From positions 11,309 through 75,308 of the forward strand of contig CAZEAN010000010.1 of NCBI GenBank assembly GCA_964510225.1: a DNA stretch of 64,000 nucleotides. Reading direction: 5' to 3'. Below the pieces are notes generated by a model. It made no database searches, was not told the origin of the DNA, and saw only the letters and a program-made list of their open reading frames with translations. How positions within the stretch are numbered: the first letter of the stretch is position 1; each line of letters opens with the position of its first letter. Below are positions 42,306 to 50,926 of this stretch, in pieces. This DNA comes from CAZEAN01 sp964510225 (lineage in GTDB: Bacteria > Planctomycetota > Planctomycetia > Isosphaerales > Isosphaeraceae). The translations under genes were made by a program, and so were the position numbers.

Positions 42306-44915
42306 TTAGATCAATTCCGGGTCAGCCATTACCTCGATGATCGCTGGTCCTTCGTAGGCAATTGCTGCTCTGAATGCATCGTCCAGTTCACTGACATTGT
42401 TCACTCTTATTCCAAAGCCGCCGCAATTCGTTGCGAATTCGGCGAAGTTGGGATTGTGTAACGAGGTTTGCCAGACGGGCCATTCCCCGGCACGCTGCTC
42501 CTTGGAAATCTTCCCAAGCTCGTAGTTGTTTAAGAGTAAGTGGGTGATATTCATCTTGTATTTGACGGCGGTCGTGAATTCGGCCAGATACTGACAGAAT
42601 CCTCCATCACCGCTCACTGACAAGATCGGTCGTCCCGTATTCGCGGCCCATGCTCCCATCGCCGCAGGAAAGGCAAAACCAATCGATCCAAGGTAGCCGG
42701 ACATCAGAATCCGTTGGTTCTTCGCCTCAAAGTAACGACCGAACGAATAGGTGTTGTTACCGACGTCGACAGCAATCGCGGCATTTTCAGGCGCGTGCCG
42801 AGTCATCGCGGCGAAGATCGACGCGGAATTAAGGCCTTTCCCACGCTGATCCTGCTCACGACGCCTCTTCTCTTCACGCCATATCGACCAACGCTGGGCG
42901 ATCTCTTCACGACGGTCAAGAGTATCTAATTCGGCGGGCAAGCCGTTGTCGATGAGTCGTGCGGTGGTCGCAACCTCACCCCAAACGGGTACCTGAACCG
43001 GATGGAATTTACCGAGCGCCATCGGGTCGAAGTCGATCTGGACGATGTCCTTCTGACGATCGATCCCTGTGTGAACAGAGAAGGAAGCACCGAAGACAAC
43101 GAGAAGATCGGACTCATTCATGAACCAGCTTGCGATCGGCGTTCCGCTTCGCCCTAACACACCAGCAGCGAGTGGATGAACATCTGGGATCTGCCCCTTG
43201 CCCTTGAACGTCGTCAACACTGGACAATTCAGTTTTTCTGCAAGTTGAACTACCGAAGCCATCCCGTCGCGTGCTCCATAGCCAACGATGATGACGGGAC
43301 GCTTTGCTGCTGCAATCCGTTTCACGGCACGTTCAAGTGACTCCGGTGGTGGCGCGATTTCGGTGGGGCCAACGCGGCCTTCTGGTCCGGACGGCATCGC
43401 TCCCTGCGGTGCTGCCAAGACTTGCACTTCGTCAGGGAAAATGAGGTTCACGACATCGCGTTCAACGACAGCATTCTTAAGTGCCAGTGTCATCAATTCC
43501 ACATGTCGGCTACTCGGCAGGACGGTCTGGTTGAATCGCGAGACAGCGTCAAAGGCTGACTTTAAGTCGATGTCCTGAAAGGCTCCCGGCCCAAACACCT
43601 GTGTTTGTACTTGTCCGCACAACGCAATCACGGGCGCTCGGTCGACTTTGGCATCCCAGAGACCGGTCAAGAGATTTGTCGAACCAGGTCCAGCGATCCC
43701 GAGACAAGCTGCAGGCCTCCCTGTGAGCTTAGCGTAACCAGAGGAGGCGAAGGCCGCCGCTCCCTCGTGACGGACTCCGAAGAAGCGTAACGCCCGGGCC
43801 TCTTCCCTTAGTCGGAGCGCATCTGCAAGGCCTAGGTTCGAGTGGCCGACAATCCCGAAGACCGTATCAATCCCCCAATTGGTCATCGTCTCGGCCATGA
43901 CGTCACTGACGGTGCGAATGTGCTTAATTGGCTCTTCGATCGCAACATAGACACCGTCTTCTCTCGTTTCGCACTGGTAGATTGGAACACGATCAGCGTG
44001 CCCATCTTTTGACTCACCCGAGAGTGGATCGAAATCCCAACCGTGCCAGGGACAACGGAGCACTCCATCTTCGATCGTTCCCTCTCCCAAGGGTCCTCCT
44101 TGATGAGGACAGTGGTTACAGAGGGCCCCGAGTTTTCCTTCAATATTCGCCAGGGCAACTGAGTGCGTCCCTGCCATGACGGTCATCACGCGGCCTGGGG
44201 ATACTGCGTCAAGGTCGGCGACGCGGTACCAAGTCAATTGGGTTTCTTCGGTGTGTTCTGATGAACTAGCGTGTGTCTTGTGCTCATCGTCCTTGAAGTC
44301 GATATACCAGTGGGTGCCGTCGCAAAATGGTTTGTTCTTGGAGCCACCACAGCGACAAAGAGTGTAGTGCTCTGTTGACGCTCCCTCACCCCACTCGGCA
44401 TCCTGCAGCGCTACGCCGCCGCGTACGTAATAAGGTCCATCTTTCGAAATATGAACCTCTGGTTCACGCTCCCGGTCACGATGCTCGACTCCGTCGATTG
44501 CGTAGCTGAGTGCCCCTGAAGGGCACTTCCGAATCGTCTCCACAACCGTATCGACCTCGGCACCTTCGGGATCGATCCAAGGCTCGGTGTTCATCCGCCA
44601 AACCGCGGGACAACCCGAGGTGCAGAACCCGGCGTGCGAACAAATCCCTCGGTTGTCGTAGATGGTGATGTTCTTTCCGGCATAGACATCTCGTTTGTCA
44701 GGAACCCGCTTATCCCGTTTCTGATCTGAAAATCCGATGCGGTCGTGGCTGCCATCGCAGAATGGCTTGTTTTTCGAAGCCCCACACCGACAGAGCGCCA
44801 TCGTTCCCTTGGCCTGAATCTCCTCATCGTAAGAGTTGGTGAATCGCTGGAGGTTTTTGACAAGGTATGGGCCGTTCTTAGCGCACTGAATGGACGGACT
44901 TTGTTCTGAAGCCAT
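42306..44915 (-). CDS. CDGSH-Fer4-CDGSH-Rieske-TPP enzyme (five-domain redox/thiamine-pyrophosphate fusion)
   Basis: This is a chain of ~869 residues that links iron-sulfur modules to a thiamine-pyrophosphate enzyme. In order: a CDGSH [2Fe-2S] domain (CRCGASKNKPFCDGSH, residues 42-56); a ferredoxin-like Fer4_19 domain (CSHAGFC..C and later CP, residues ~92-131); a second CDGSH domain (CRCGGSKNKPFCDGTH, 187-202); a Rieske [2Fe-2S] domain (C269-x-H271 in CPHQGGPL, and C288PWH291); and a TPP-dependent acetohydroxyacid-synthase/pyruvate-oxidase-like region (~332-869). The last has VRHEGAAAFASSGYAKLTG (catalytic Glu ~384), SGDGGFCQYLAEF and NNYELGKI. It probably activates a 2-oxo acid and passes electrons through the clusters. 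ATG at 44915 was chosen over a longer frame to 45110, whose first residues match no domain. A small c-type cytochrome is divergent from it. Confidence 0.85.
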   Translation of the reverse strand: MASEQSPSIQCAKNGPYLVKNLQRFTNSYDEEIQAKGTMALCRCGASKNKPFCDGSHDRIGFSDQKRDKRVPDKRDVYAGKNITIYDNRGICSHAGFCTSGCPAVWRMNTEPWIDPEGAEVDTVVETIRKCPSGALSYAIDGVEHRDREREPEVHISKDGPYYVRGGVALQDAEWGEGASTEHYTLCRCGGSKNKPFCDGTHWYIDFKDDEHKTHASSSEHTEETQLTWYRVADLDAVSPGRVMTVMAGTHSVALANIEGKLGALCNHCPHQGGPLGEGTIEDGVLRCPWHGWDFDPLSGESKDGHADRVPIYQCETREDGVYVAIEEPIKHIRTVSDVMAETMTNWGIDTVFGIVGHSNLGLADALRLREEARALRFFGVRHEGAAAFASSGYAKLTGRPAACLGIAGPGSTNLLTGLWDAKVDRAPVIALCGQVQTQVFGPGAFQDIDLKSAFDAVSRFNQTVLPSSRHVELMTLALKNAVVERDVVNLIFPDEVQVLAAPQGAMPSGPEGRVGPTEIAPPPESLERAVKRIAAAKRPVIIVGYGARDGMASVVQLAEKLNCPVLTTFKGKGQIPDVHPLAAGVLGRSGTPIASWFMNESDLLVVFGASFSVHTGIDRQKDIVQIDFDPMALGKFHPVQVPVWGEVATTARLIDNGLPAELDTLDRREEIAQRWSIWREEKRRREQDQRGKGLNSASIFAAMTRHAPENAAIAVDVGNNTYSFGRYFEAKNQRILMSGYLGSIGFAFPAAMGAWAANTGRPILSVSGDGGFCQYLAEFTTAVKYKMNITHLLLNNYELGKISKEQRAGEWPVWQTSLHNPNFAEFATNCGGFGIRVNNVSELDDAFRAAIAYEGPAIIEVMADPELI

Positions 44916-45418
44916 CTCTGAGGTTCCTCTGGGGCGATTCCAGACCGACTGTTGCGTGATCCCGAGAATCGGGAGGGAAATCTGGAGACCTTTCTTGTCC
45001 TTGCTGTATCGATCATCGACTTCAACGTTGCGGGGCATCGCTCGATAGAAGATAGCAATCGAAATGGAGACTGCCAGAGAGGTGTTGTTTGCCCCTTGAT
45101 TTTCCGGCATCAGCTACTTGGTCTGTGATTCCTCTAATTCTGTGACAAGAAAAGGGCAAATACCGTGAGAACTTGCACCTCTCGAGAAGATGAATGGAGA
45201 GTAGAAGCTCCTCCATCTAATTGGTCAAACTCGGGAGTGCACGCGAGATCATGCTTGCTGCAGCACCCGGTCAACGAAGCGATCACCAAGAGAGTGGCTT
45301 ATGGACATCGACTCATGAAGCCGCTAAATTCCTCCCGTCCCATCAGTTCGAAGGAAACTTCGATCTTGGCGGACAACTAACTCAGAATCACACCCAATGG
45401 TCCAGGGGAATCCCATTC
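44916..45418. other. 503-base gap between divergent redox genes
   Basis: This stretch separates the TPP redox fusion from the small cytochrome gene and should carry both promoters. Short open frames run through it, but none has a convincing ribosome-binding site or domain. No repeat, riboswitch or known operator was recognised. Confidence 0.4.
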
Positions 45419-45787
45419 ATGATTCGTAAGATCCTCGCCATCAGTCTTTCGGCAATCGTGCTGGCTGGCATGGTCGGTTTTGCTGCCCTCAATGAAGAAG
45501 AGCCGAAATACACCATCAGCGAAGTGATGGGCAAGGCTCACAAAAGCGGTCTCTTGAAGAAGGTCACCAAGGGGGGAGCGAGCGAAGAAGACAAAGAAAA
45601 GCTTCTCGAATACTACAAAGCCCTCGCTGCCAACGATCCGCCCAAGGGCACTGAAGAAGATTGGAAGAAAAAGACCATGGCCATCGTCAAGGCTGCAGAA
45701 GGCGTCGTCAAAGGCGATGCTGACGCTGCCAAGAAGCTCGGCGCAGCAACCAATTGCGCTGCCTGCCACAAGGTCCACAAGCCCTGA
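45419..45787 (+). CDS. Small exported c-type cytochrome (C-terminal CxxCH)
   Basis: This is a 122-residue protein with a signal peptide (ILAISLSAIVLAGMVGFAA), a mostly helical Lys/Glu-rich mature part and one heme-attachment motif, NCAACHK, near the C-terminus. A C-terminal CxxCH on a short helical chain fits class II cytochromes (cytochrome c'/c556 type), though the fold cannot be proved from sequence. It is likely a periplasmic electron carrier. AGGGGA precedes the ATG at 45419. It is divergent from the CDGSH/Rieske/TPP fusion, so a functional link is possible but not shown. Confidence 0.82.
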   Translation: MIRKILAISLSAIVLAGMVGFAALNEEEPKYTISEVMGKAHKSGLLKKVTKGGASEEDKEKLLEYYKALAANDPPKGTEEDWKKKTMAIVKAAEGVVKGDADAAKKLGAATNCAACHKVHKP

Positions 45788-45899
45788 GATTTCTTGATTT
45801 GCCAAGCAACAAGCCAATCGATTCGTTCCGAGACTATGATCGGATCGATTGGCAAGAAGAAGTGCCCCAATAGCTTTCGAACAATTTTACGCTGAGTTG

Positions 45900-46487
45900 T
45901 TAGGACTCATCTGTTGTTGATTGGTCTCCCTCGGCGTTTGAATCAGTAGTCTCCGCGCGGAGAAACTGAAGGACGAGGAGACTCGCTCCGATCACGAGCA
46001 TATTGTCAGCGAAGTTAAAGATCGGGAAATCAAAATCGATTGAGTCGATATGAAAGCGCACGAAGTCCCGGACATGGCCTAACCGAAGGCGGTCATAACA
46101 GTTCCCGATTGCTCCAGCCATGATCAGGCTGAGGGAGATTGTCTGCCAACGATCGACCGCGTTACCGAGGACGAACAGCCAGTAGACAATGAAGATCCCT
46201 GCAACAATCGAGAGCATCCCGAAGAGAAGTCCGCTGTGGGGGAAATTCCAGCCAAAGCCAAAGAGGGCGCCGGGATTGTAGCTCGTTCGTAGCTCGAGAA
46301 TCTCGCCGATGATCGGGACCGGAGGTGAGTTGGGTGGAGGTCCGACTTGCTCAAAGACGATCGCTTTAGTCGTCAGGTCAAACGAGGCACCGCCGATCGC
46401 GATCACCAAGAAGATCAAGACTCGATTCAGGGGAATCCGGGTTGATCGAGCGTCTTGACCACGATCTGCTCCCTCGTTTGATTCCAT
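45900..46487 (-). CDS. lspA: Lipoprotein signal peptidase II
   Basis: This inner-membrane aspartyl peptidase of ~195 residues removes signal peptides from prolipoproteins after lipidation. Four membrane segments are visible. Family motifs include FDLTTKAIVF, TSYNPGALFGFGWNF, AGAIGNCYDRLRLGHVRDF (first catalytic Asp) and FNFADNMLVIG (second catalytic Asp). ATG at 46487, preceded by GGGAG, gives the normal length; a longer frame to 46607 would add 40 unlikely residues. A charged C-terminal tail (Thr/Asp/Glu) is present. The LRR lipoprotein in this window is a potential substrate. Confidence 0.95.
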   Translation of the reverse strand: MESNEGADRGQDARSTRIPLNRVLIFLVIAIGGASFDLTTKAIVFEQVGPPPNSPPVPIIGEILELRTSYNPGALFGFGWNFPHSGLLFGMLSIVAGIFIVYWLFVLGNAVDRWQTISLSLIMAGAIGNCYDRLRLGHVRDFVRFHIDSIDFDFPIFNFADNMLVIGASLLVLQFLRAETTDSNAEGDQSTTDES

Positions 46488-46793
46488 CAGATTGCTGCTC
46501 CCTCTCCGACCTTCATTGTGATCAACGTACCATGATCTGGGCACTTGACCGACCATAACGGCGTCATCCGACTCCCGGCAAGACGATTCTGGATCGACTC
46601 TACCCACGATCTTCGATTAACCGCATCCCAGCTTCTGCTTGACGGATCAACGTTTGAGGTTACGTTTGACTACGCGCCATTGCGTGATTGAAGCTGCCCG
46701 AGACTGGATCTCGGGGTAACTTCAACTGTTTGCATCCCAGCGAACTAATCCCCGCTGTTTGGTCCCTCAGAGCTGCGAAGCAGGAGCCTTCGA
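46488..46793. other. Divergent gap between lspA and SDR gene
   Basis: About 306 bases between the divergent lspA and SDR genes. It holds one short hairpin, CCCGAGA / TCTCGGG at 46697-46715 with a 5-base loop. No promoter boxes or other elements were recognised with confidence. Confidence 0.3.
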
Positions 46794-47843
46794 TTGAATC
46801 AGTCAAATCGAATCTTCATTACGGGTGGGACCGGCTTGGTCGGGAGCCACGTGGTTGAGTCGGCACTGGCGCGGGGCCATCAAGTGAAGGTCTTGGTCCG
46901 CGAAACAAGTGACACCAGTTGGCTCGATCAGCAGGATGTCGAGAAGGTCCTCGGTGATCTGGAAAACGCTGAGGCCCTCGCGGACGGTTGCAGAGGTGCC
47001 GACTGGGTCCTCAATTGTGCCGCCAAAGTCGGCGATTGGGGCTCGTTGGCAGAGTTCCGGAAACTCAACGTCGAGGCCCTGAGGCTCCTCCTCGACGCTG
47101 CGGTTCGTTCGGGAGTTAAGCGTTTCGTCCATGTCAGTTCGCTGGGTGTCTACGAAGGACGGGACCACTTTGGAACGGATGAAACCACGCCGCCGGCCTC
47201 GAATTCTCTTGATGCCTACACTCGATCGAAGACCGAAGCAGAAGCGCTGGTTCTGCAATACCACCGAGAGCAGAATCTTCCGGTCGCCATTGTCCGTCCT
47301 GGGTTCATTTACGGCGAGCGGGACCGCACGGTCTTGCCAAAACTCCTAGCCGCTCTTCGGCGTGGGACCTTCGCCTACTTCGGTTCCGGTGAACAAGCAC
47401 TCAACTGTATCTATGTGAAGAATCTGGTTCATGCGATTCTCTTGGCAGCCCAAGAACCGAAGGCGGTTGGTGAAGTCTTCAATGTGACCGACGGCGAAGC
47501 AGTCTCCAAGCGACGATTCGTCGGCCGAGTTGCGGAGCTTGCCGGACTAAAGCCTCCTAAACGAGCAATCCCCAAGCGGGTCGCCAAAGTTCTTGCGACT
47601 GTCGTGGAGTCGATCGCCAAAGCCCGAGGTGCGAAGCGCCCTCCGCTGATTAACAAGGCCCGCTACAAATTTCTCGGACTCAACCTCGACTTCTCGATTG
47701 AGAAGGCACGGACCGTCCTTGGCTATCAACCACCCTACTCATTTGAGGAGGGAATCGCCGCCTCGATCGCATCAGTCATGGGGTCATCAGAATCAGTCCC
47801 GAATCAATCGCCTCAGCCGGCAACTACCGAGTCAGCTCCTTAA
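46794..47843 (+). CDS. NAD-dependent epimerase/dehydratase (extended SDR)
   Basis: This 349-residue protein has the extended short-chain dehydrogenase fold: Rossmann motif IFITGGTGLVGSHVV, NCAAKVGDWGS, the catalytic Ser in HVSSLGVYEG and the YTRSK (Tyr-x-x-x-Lys) motif, then VRPGFIYGERD. The family includes sugar-nucleotide epimerases and 3-beta-hydroxysteroid dehydrogenase-like enzymes; the substrate is unknown. The start TTG at 46794 is preceded by AGGAG. The C-terminal ~20 residues are low-complexity (Ser, Pro, Gln). Confidence 0.87.
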   Translation: MNQSNRIFITGGTGLVGSHVVESALARGHQVKVLVRETSDTSWLDQQDVEKVLGDLENAEALADGCRGADWVLNCAAKVGDWGSLAEFRKLNVEALRLLLDAAVRSGVKRFVHVSSLGVYEGRDHFGTDETTPPASNSLDAYTRSKTEAEALVLQYHREQNLPVAIVRPGFIYGERDRTVLPKLLAALRRGTFAYFGSGEQALNCIYVKNLVHAILLAAQEPKAVGEVFNVTDGEAVSKRRFVGRVAELAGLKPPKRAIPKRVAKVLATVVESIAKARGAKRPPLINKARYKFLGLNLDFSIEKARTVLGYQPPYSFEEGIAASIASVMGSSESVPNQSPQPATTESAP

Positions 47844-47974
47844 CAGATTGGCTGATTCTCGGACGATCTTCGGAGAATTCCTTCCAATATAACTGACCTC
47901 CGTTATGCTGAGCACAAGGACGCTTAGTCGGCATCATCGCCAACTCCAACGATCAGATGCAACGGAGGTTCTGG

Positions 47975-48502
47975 ATGTCAAGTTTGCAGGGTAAACGAGT
48001 CGCTGTCCTGGTCGCAAAGCTCTATGAAGACCTAGAACTCTGGTACCCGGTCTTCCGTTGTCGTGAAGCGGGGTGCTCGGTCCAGATTGTCGGTGCAGAA
48101 GCTGGCGCCTCCTACAGTTCGAAGCACGGTTATCCCGCGAAATCGGACGTGGCCGCGGCTGATGTAACTGCAGACGACTTCGATGCAATCATCGTCCCAG
48201 GTGGATACTCACCTGACCACATGCGACGGTCTGAGGCGATGGTCAAACTTGTTACCGACGGCGTCCGGCTCGGGAAAGTTGTCGCGGCAATCTGTCATGG
48301 CCCTTGGATGCTTTGCTCCACGAAACTGATCCAGGGGCGTCGGATGACGGGCTTCTTCGCCGTCCGAGATGACATCGAGAACGCCGGCGCAACCTGGGTC
48401 GACGACGCCTGTGTCGCTGATGATAACATCATTACGAGCCGGACCCCTGACGACCTCCCTGACTTCATGAAGGGGATCTTCAAGGCGATGCTTGAGAGAT
48501 AA
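47975..48502 (+). CDS. DJ-1/PfpI family protein
   Basis: This 175-residue protein has the flavodoxin-like DJ-1/PfpI fold with the nucleophile elbow AAICHGPW (conserved Cys-His), IIVPGGYSPD, and VDDACVADDNIITSRTP. Members act as proteases, deglycases or chaperones in stress responses. ATG at 47975 is preceded by GGAGG six bases upstream, so a longer frame from 47957 is less likely. The 3' end overlaps the convergent M56 peptidase gene by 23 bases. Confidence 0.92.
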   Translation: MSSLQGKRVAVLVAKLYEDLELWYPVFRCREAGCSVQIVGAEAGASYSSKHGYPAKSDVAAADVTADDFDAIIVPGGYSPDHMRRSEAMVKLVTDGVRLGKVVAAICHGPWMLCSTKLIQGRRMTGFFAVRDDIENAGATWVDDACVADDNIITSRTPDDLPDFMKGIFKAMLER

Positions 48503-50018
48503 CCGTAAGAAGCGGCTCCGGACTTTCGGGGCGTTCTGGTTCGAGCTGCCTCACAGAGAGATCCCGAAAATGGATCACCTGGCGCGATCCGGTCGAGATC
48601 ACCAACCGATGATTCTCAAGCCTTTGATCTTGGAGGTGCAGGACTTCTCGACCTTGATCCAAGCGGACCCGTGCTGAACGATCTTCGACGATGAGTTCAA
48701 CCTCATGCCAACGATCATTGCTGGCCAGCAGGGGCTCCTGATCTTCGGCGGAATCGGTACGGATCAAGCCAGAAGCGATCGGGATTCCAGCCACTTTCAC
48801 CACCGAGAGGGTCTCGAGCGGTGCCTTGATCTGAAAAAGGATCCTGAACTCGTCGGGCAATCGGACGGGAAGCGCCACTTGAGATTCGGTTCCAGTCGCG
48901 CCCGGAATACTGAGTTCATTGAGCCGAAATTCGGTGAACTGATCGTCACAGATCCGGTGGTCGTTGACTCCCTTCACCTGATCCCGATCCGGGGAGATCG
49001 TAAATCGAGTCATGCCGATCAAGAGGAGGAGCGCAGTCGGGGCGATCGAGAGCCGCCACCACCAAGGAGAATGAAGCTGGACCGAGAATGGTGATCGGAG
49101 GAGCATCGAGACGCGGTCAAGGAGTGACGATCCGCCGACGACGATCGGTTTCTCAGAACTGATCGAACCTCGATGTTGTTGAGAGCCCCCGTAGTTATCG
49201 CTGGTACCTTCACTGGTCTCCTGAACGGAGGCCGCGCTGACCAGCGTGGTCGTGTAGCCAAGAGGGCCACCCAGCATCTGAGCCGCCGCTTCGTCAGCAA
49301 GATACTCCTGATCCGTCCGGAGCTGGTGAGCAATCCACCAGACTGGAAGGACTGGAAACCAAACAGAGGCGGCCAATCGAGTCAGCCACTGGAATCGAAG
49401 ATCAGCATGCTTGGCGTGGGCAAGTTCGTGCGCGAGCCCGACCGAGAGCCGATTCGCTGAGCCGTTCGTCGTTGAGTCACCCAGATCCCAATCCACCGGT
49501 ATCAAAATGCTCGGTCGGAGGAATCCAATTAACAGGGGACTCTCCAAACGCTCTGAGATCAAGAGCTCGGGGCGACCACGCTGAAGATCGGCACGCCGGA
49601 GGATGGCTCGATAAGTCGACCGGGATCGGTCGCTTGGCGCACTGACGTCCGCCCGGAGACGCCTCGCTGCAAGTGTTCCAAGAAGCTGGCCAATGATCCC
49701 GATGAGGAGGCCAACGCAGAGAGCAAAGGCTAAAAGGAGACCAAAAAACTGCCAGGGTCCGAGACGATCGAAGCCGAGAGGAGATCTACCGACTATGGGC
49801 TCAGCGGCTTGGAGGACTGGTGTCGACCATTCGATCGGATGGAGTTGGAGTCCGCTCAAGGGGTAGATCAGCAATGACCCTATGAGGCCAAGCCGTCCTA
49901 GGTCACGACGGCGACTGGGCTGTCGGAGCGCGATCATTACGGCCATGATGGCTGAGAACCAAATCAGTGCCGCGACATAACAATCGATAAGCCAACTGTA
50001 AATCGATTGATGCCCCAA
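48480..50018 (-). CDS. M56 family (BlaR1/MecR1-like) membrane metallopeptidase
   Basis: This 512-residue protein has about four membrane segments (for example VAALIWFSAIMAVMIAL; FFGLLLAFALCVGLLIGIIGQLL), the zinc-peptidase motif GLAHELAHAKHADL (HExxH), EYLADEAAA with the downstream Glu, and a C-terminal beta-rich extracytoplasmic region (~residues 360-500) that resembles a concanavalin-like fold and not the usual beta-lactam-binding domain. In BlaR1 the peptidase leads to repressor BlaI cleavage. The gene is 69 bases downstream of a BlaI-type repressor. The start is TTG at 50018 with GGGGA upstream. The end overlaps the PfpI gene. Confidence 0.88.
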   Translation of the reverse strand: MGHQSIYSWLIDCYVAALIWFSAIMAVMIALRQPSRRRDLGRLGLIGSLLIYPLSGLQLHPIEWSTPVLQAAEPIVGRSPLGFDRLGPWQFFGLLLAFALCVGLLIGIIGQLLGTLAARRLRADVSAPSDRSRSTYRAILRRADLQRGRPELLISERLESPLLIGFLRPSILIPVDWDLGDSTTNGSANRLSVGLAHELAHAKHADLRFQWLTRLAASVWFPVLPVWWIAHQLRTDQEYLADEAAAQMLGGPLGYTTTLVSAASVQETSEGTSDNYGGSQQHRGSISSEKPIVVGGSSLLDRVSMLLRSPFSVQLHSPWWWRLSIAPTALLLLIGMTRFTISPDRDQVKGVNDHRICDDQFTEFRLNELSIPGATGTESQVALPVRLPDEFRILFQIKAPLETLSVVKVAGIPIASGLIRTDSAEDQEPLLASNDRWHEVELIVEDRSARVRLDQGREVLHLQDQRLENHRLVISTGSRQVIHFRDLSVRQLEPERPESPEPLLTVISQASP

Positions 50019-50087
50019 GATCGATCCCCAAAGGCCGGTCGAGTCGACCGGACGTGAGAAGTAATGGGTTGGACTGTCGAATCCAAC

Positions 50088-50516
50088 TTACTCGGCGGAT
50101 TCGGCATCGGTGGGGACGAGCAAATCAGATTCCGACTGTCGTTCGGCCTCATCAATCATCGCCCGCATCTTCTCATAATCTTCTTTGGAAAGTGGCTTCG
50201 AATCGAGCAAGGCGACCATCACGCGATCGAGGGCACCATCGAAGACGCGATCGACAAATCGCTTTGTGAGTTCTTGAATCGTCCGTTCAGGCGACTTCTT
50301 CGGACTGTAGATGAAGGTCCGCCCTTCGACGACATGGCGAACAAGCCCTTTCTTTTCCTCCATGATGTTTAAGAGCGTCTGAACCGTGCTGTAGGCAACG
50401 GGCCCGCTCTCTTTGACAAGATCCTCCTGGACCTCCCGAACGCAAGCACGCTCACGGTTCCAGAGAATCTTGAGAATTTCCAATTCTCGCTCGGTGACCA
50501 TCTGCACCTTACGCAC
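50088..50516 (-). CDS. BlaI/MecI/CopY-family transcriptional repressor
   Basis: This 142-residue winged-helix repressor shows LTERELEILKILWNRE-like DNA-binding start (VTERELEILKILWNRERAC), AYSTVQTLLNIMEEKKGLVRH and a C-terminal dimerisation helix region. BlaI-type repressors dimerise on short dyads and are removed by their M56 partner peptidase. It forms a two-gene leftward operon with the M56 gene. The GTG at 50516 is preceded by GGAG at eight bases; an ATG at 50501 is the alternative. A candidate operator lies ~210 bases upstream. Confidence 0.92.
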   Translation of the reverse strand: MRKVQMVTERELEILKILWNRERACVREVQEDLVKESGPVAYSTVQTLLNIMEEKKGLVRHVVEGRTFIYSPKKSPERTIQELTKRFVDRVFDGALDRVMVALLDSKPLSKEDYEKMRAMIDEAERQSESDLLVPTDAESAE

Positions 50517-50926
50517 AATCAGAGCTCCCGTAGTTCGGAATTGAGAGGATTGATACCTTTCAAACTACTCTCCAGCCTACCTGACAACAACCCCGAAGAC
50601 TTACGGAGATCAAAAGCCATCAAGGCTCTCTTATTGCTGGAGGCCCACTGTTAGGTGATCACTTACCAATTATTAGGCTTCGTTGGGAGCTTGCGAGACT
50701 AACTTCACTTCCAGGAATCTCCTCAGTACAGAGAGAAGATTCTGTACGTCGACGAAGGTCACTCACTGAGTCGGCTCCACTCCCTTAAAGCTACTGGAAC
50801 CGGCGACAACCTGGGTTAAGCCCCAGGTCGTCGCGTTGAATGGACCTCGCCTTGATCTGATTCAAGGGCTGAAGCCAAGACCTGTTTCAGTCAACTCGAG
50901 ACAGTACCAAGTCGCGGTCCTGGTAA
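50517..50926. other. 410-base gap upstream of BlaI gene
   Basis: This gap separates the BlaI-type repressor from the end of the leftward arylsulfotransferase-like gene. The only structured sequence I see is the dyad annotated at 50726-50747. No gene or other element was recognised. Confidence 0.35.
50726..50747. promoter_or_regulatory. Candidate BlaI-type operator dyad
   Basis: GTACAGA (50726-50732) and TCTGTAC (50741-50747) form a perfect 7-bp inverted repeat with an 8-base spacer. Half-sites TACA and TGTA are those of BlaI/MecI boxes, but the spacing is longer than in known operators. It could instead be a protein-independent repeat. Confidence 0.3.

Noticed and set aside
44916..45110. An N-terminal extension of the TPP fusion from 45110.
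   Set aside because: The 65 extra residues have no domain or signal peptide, and the first CDGSH domain fits a start at 44915.
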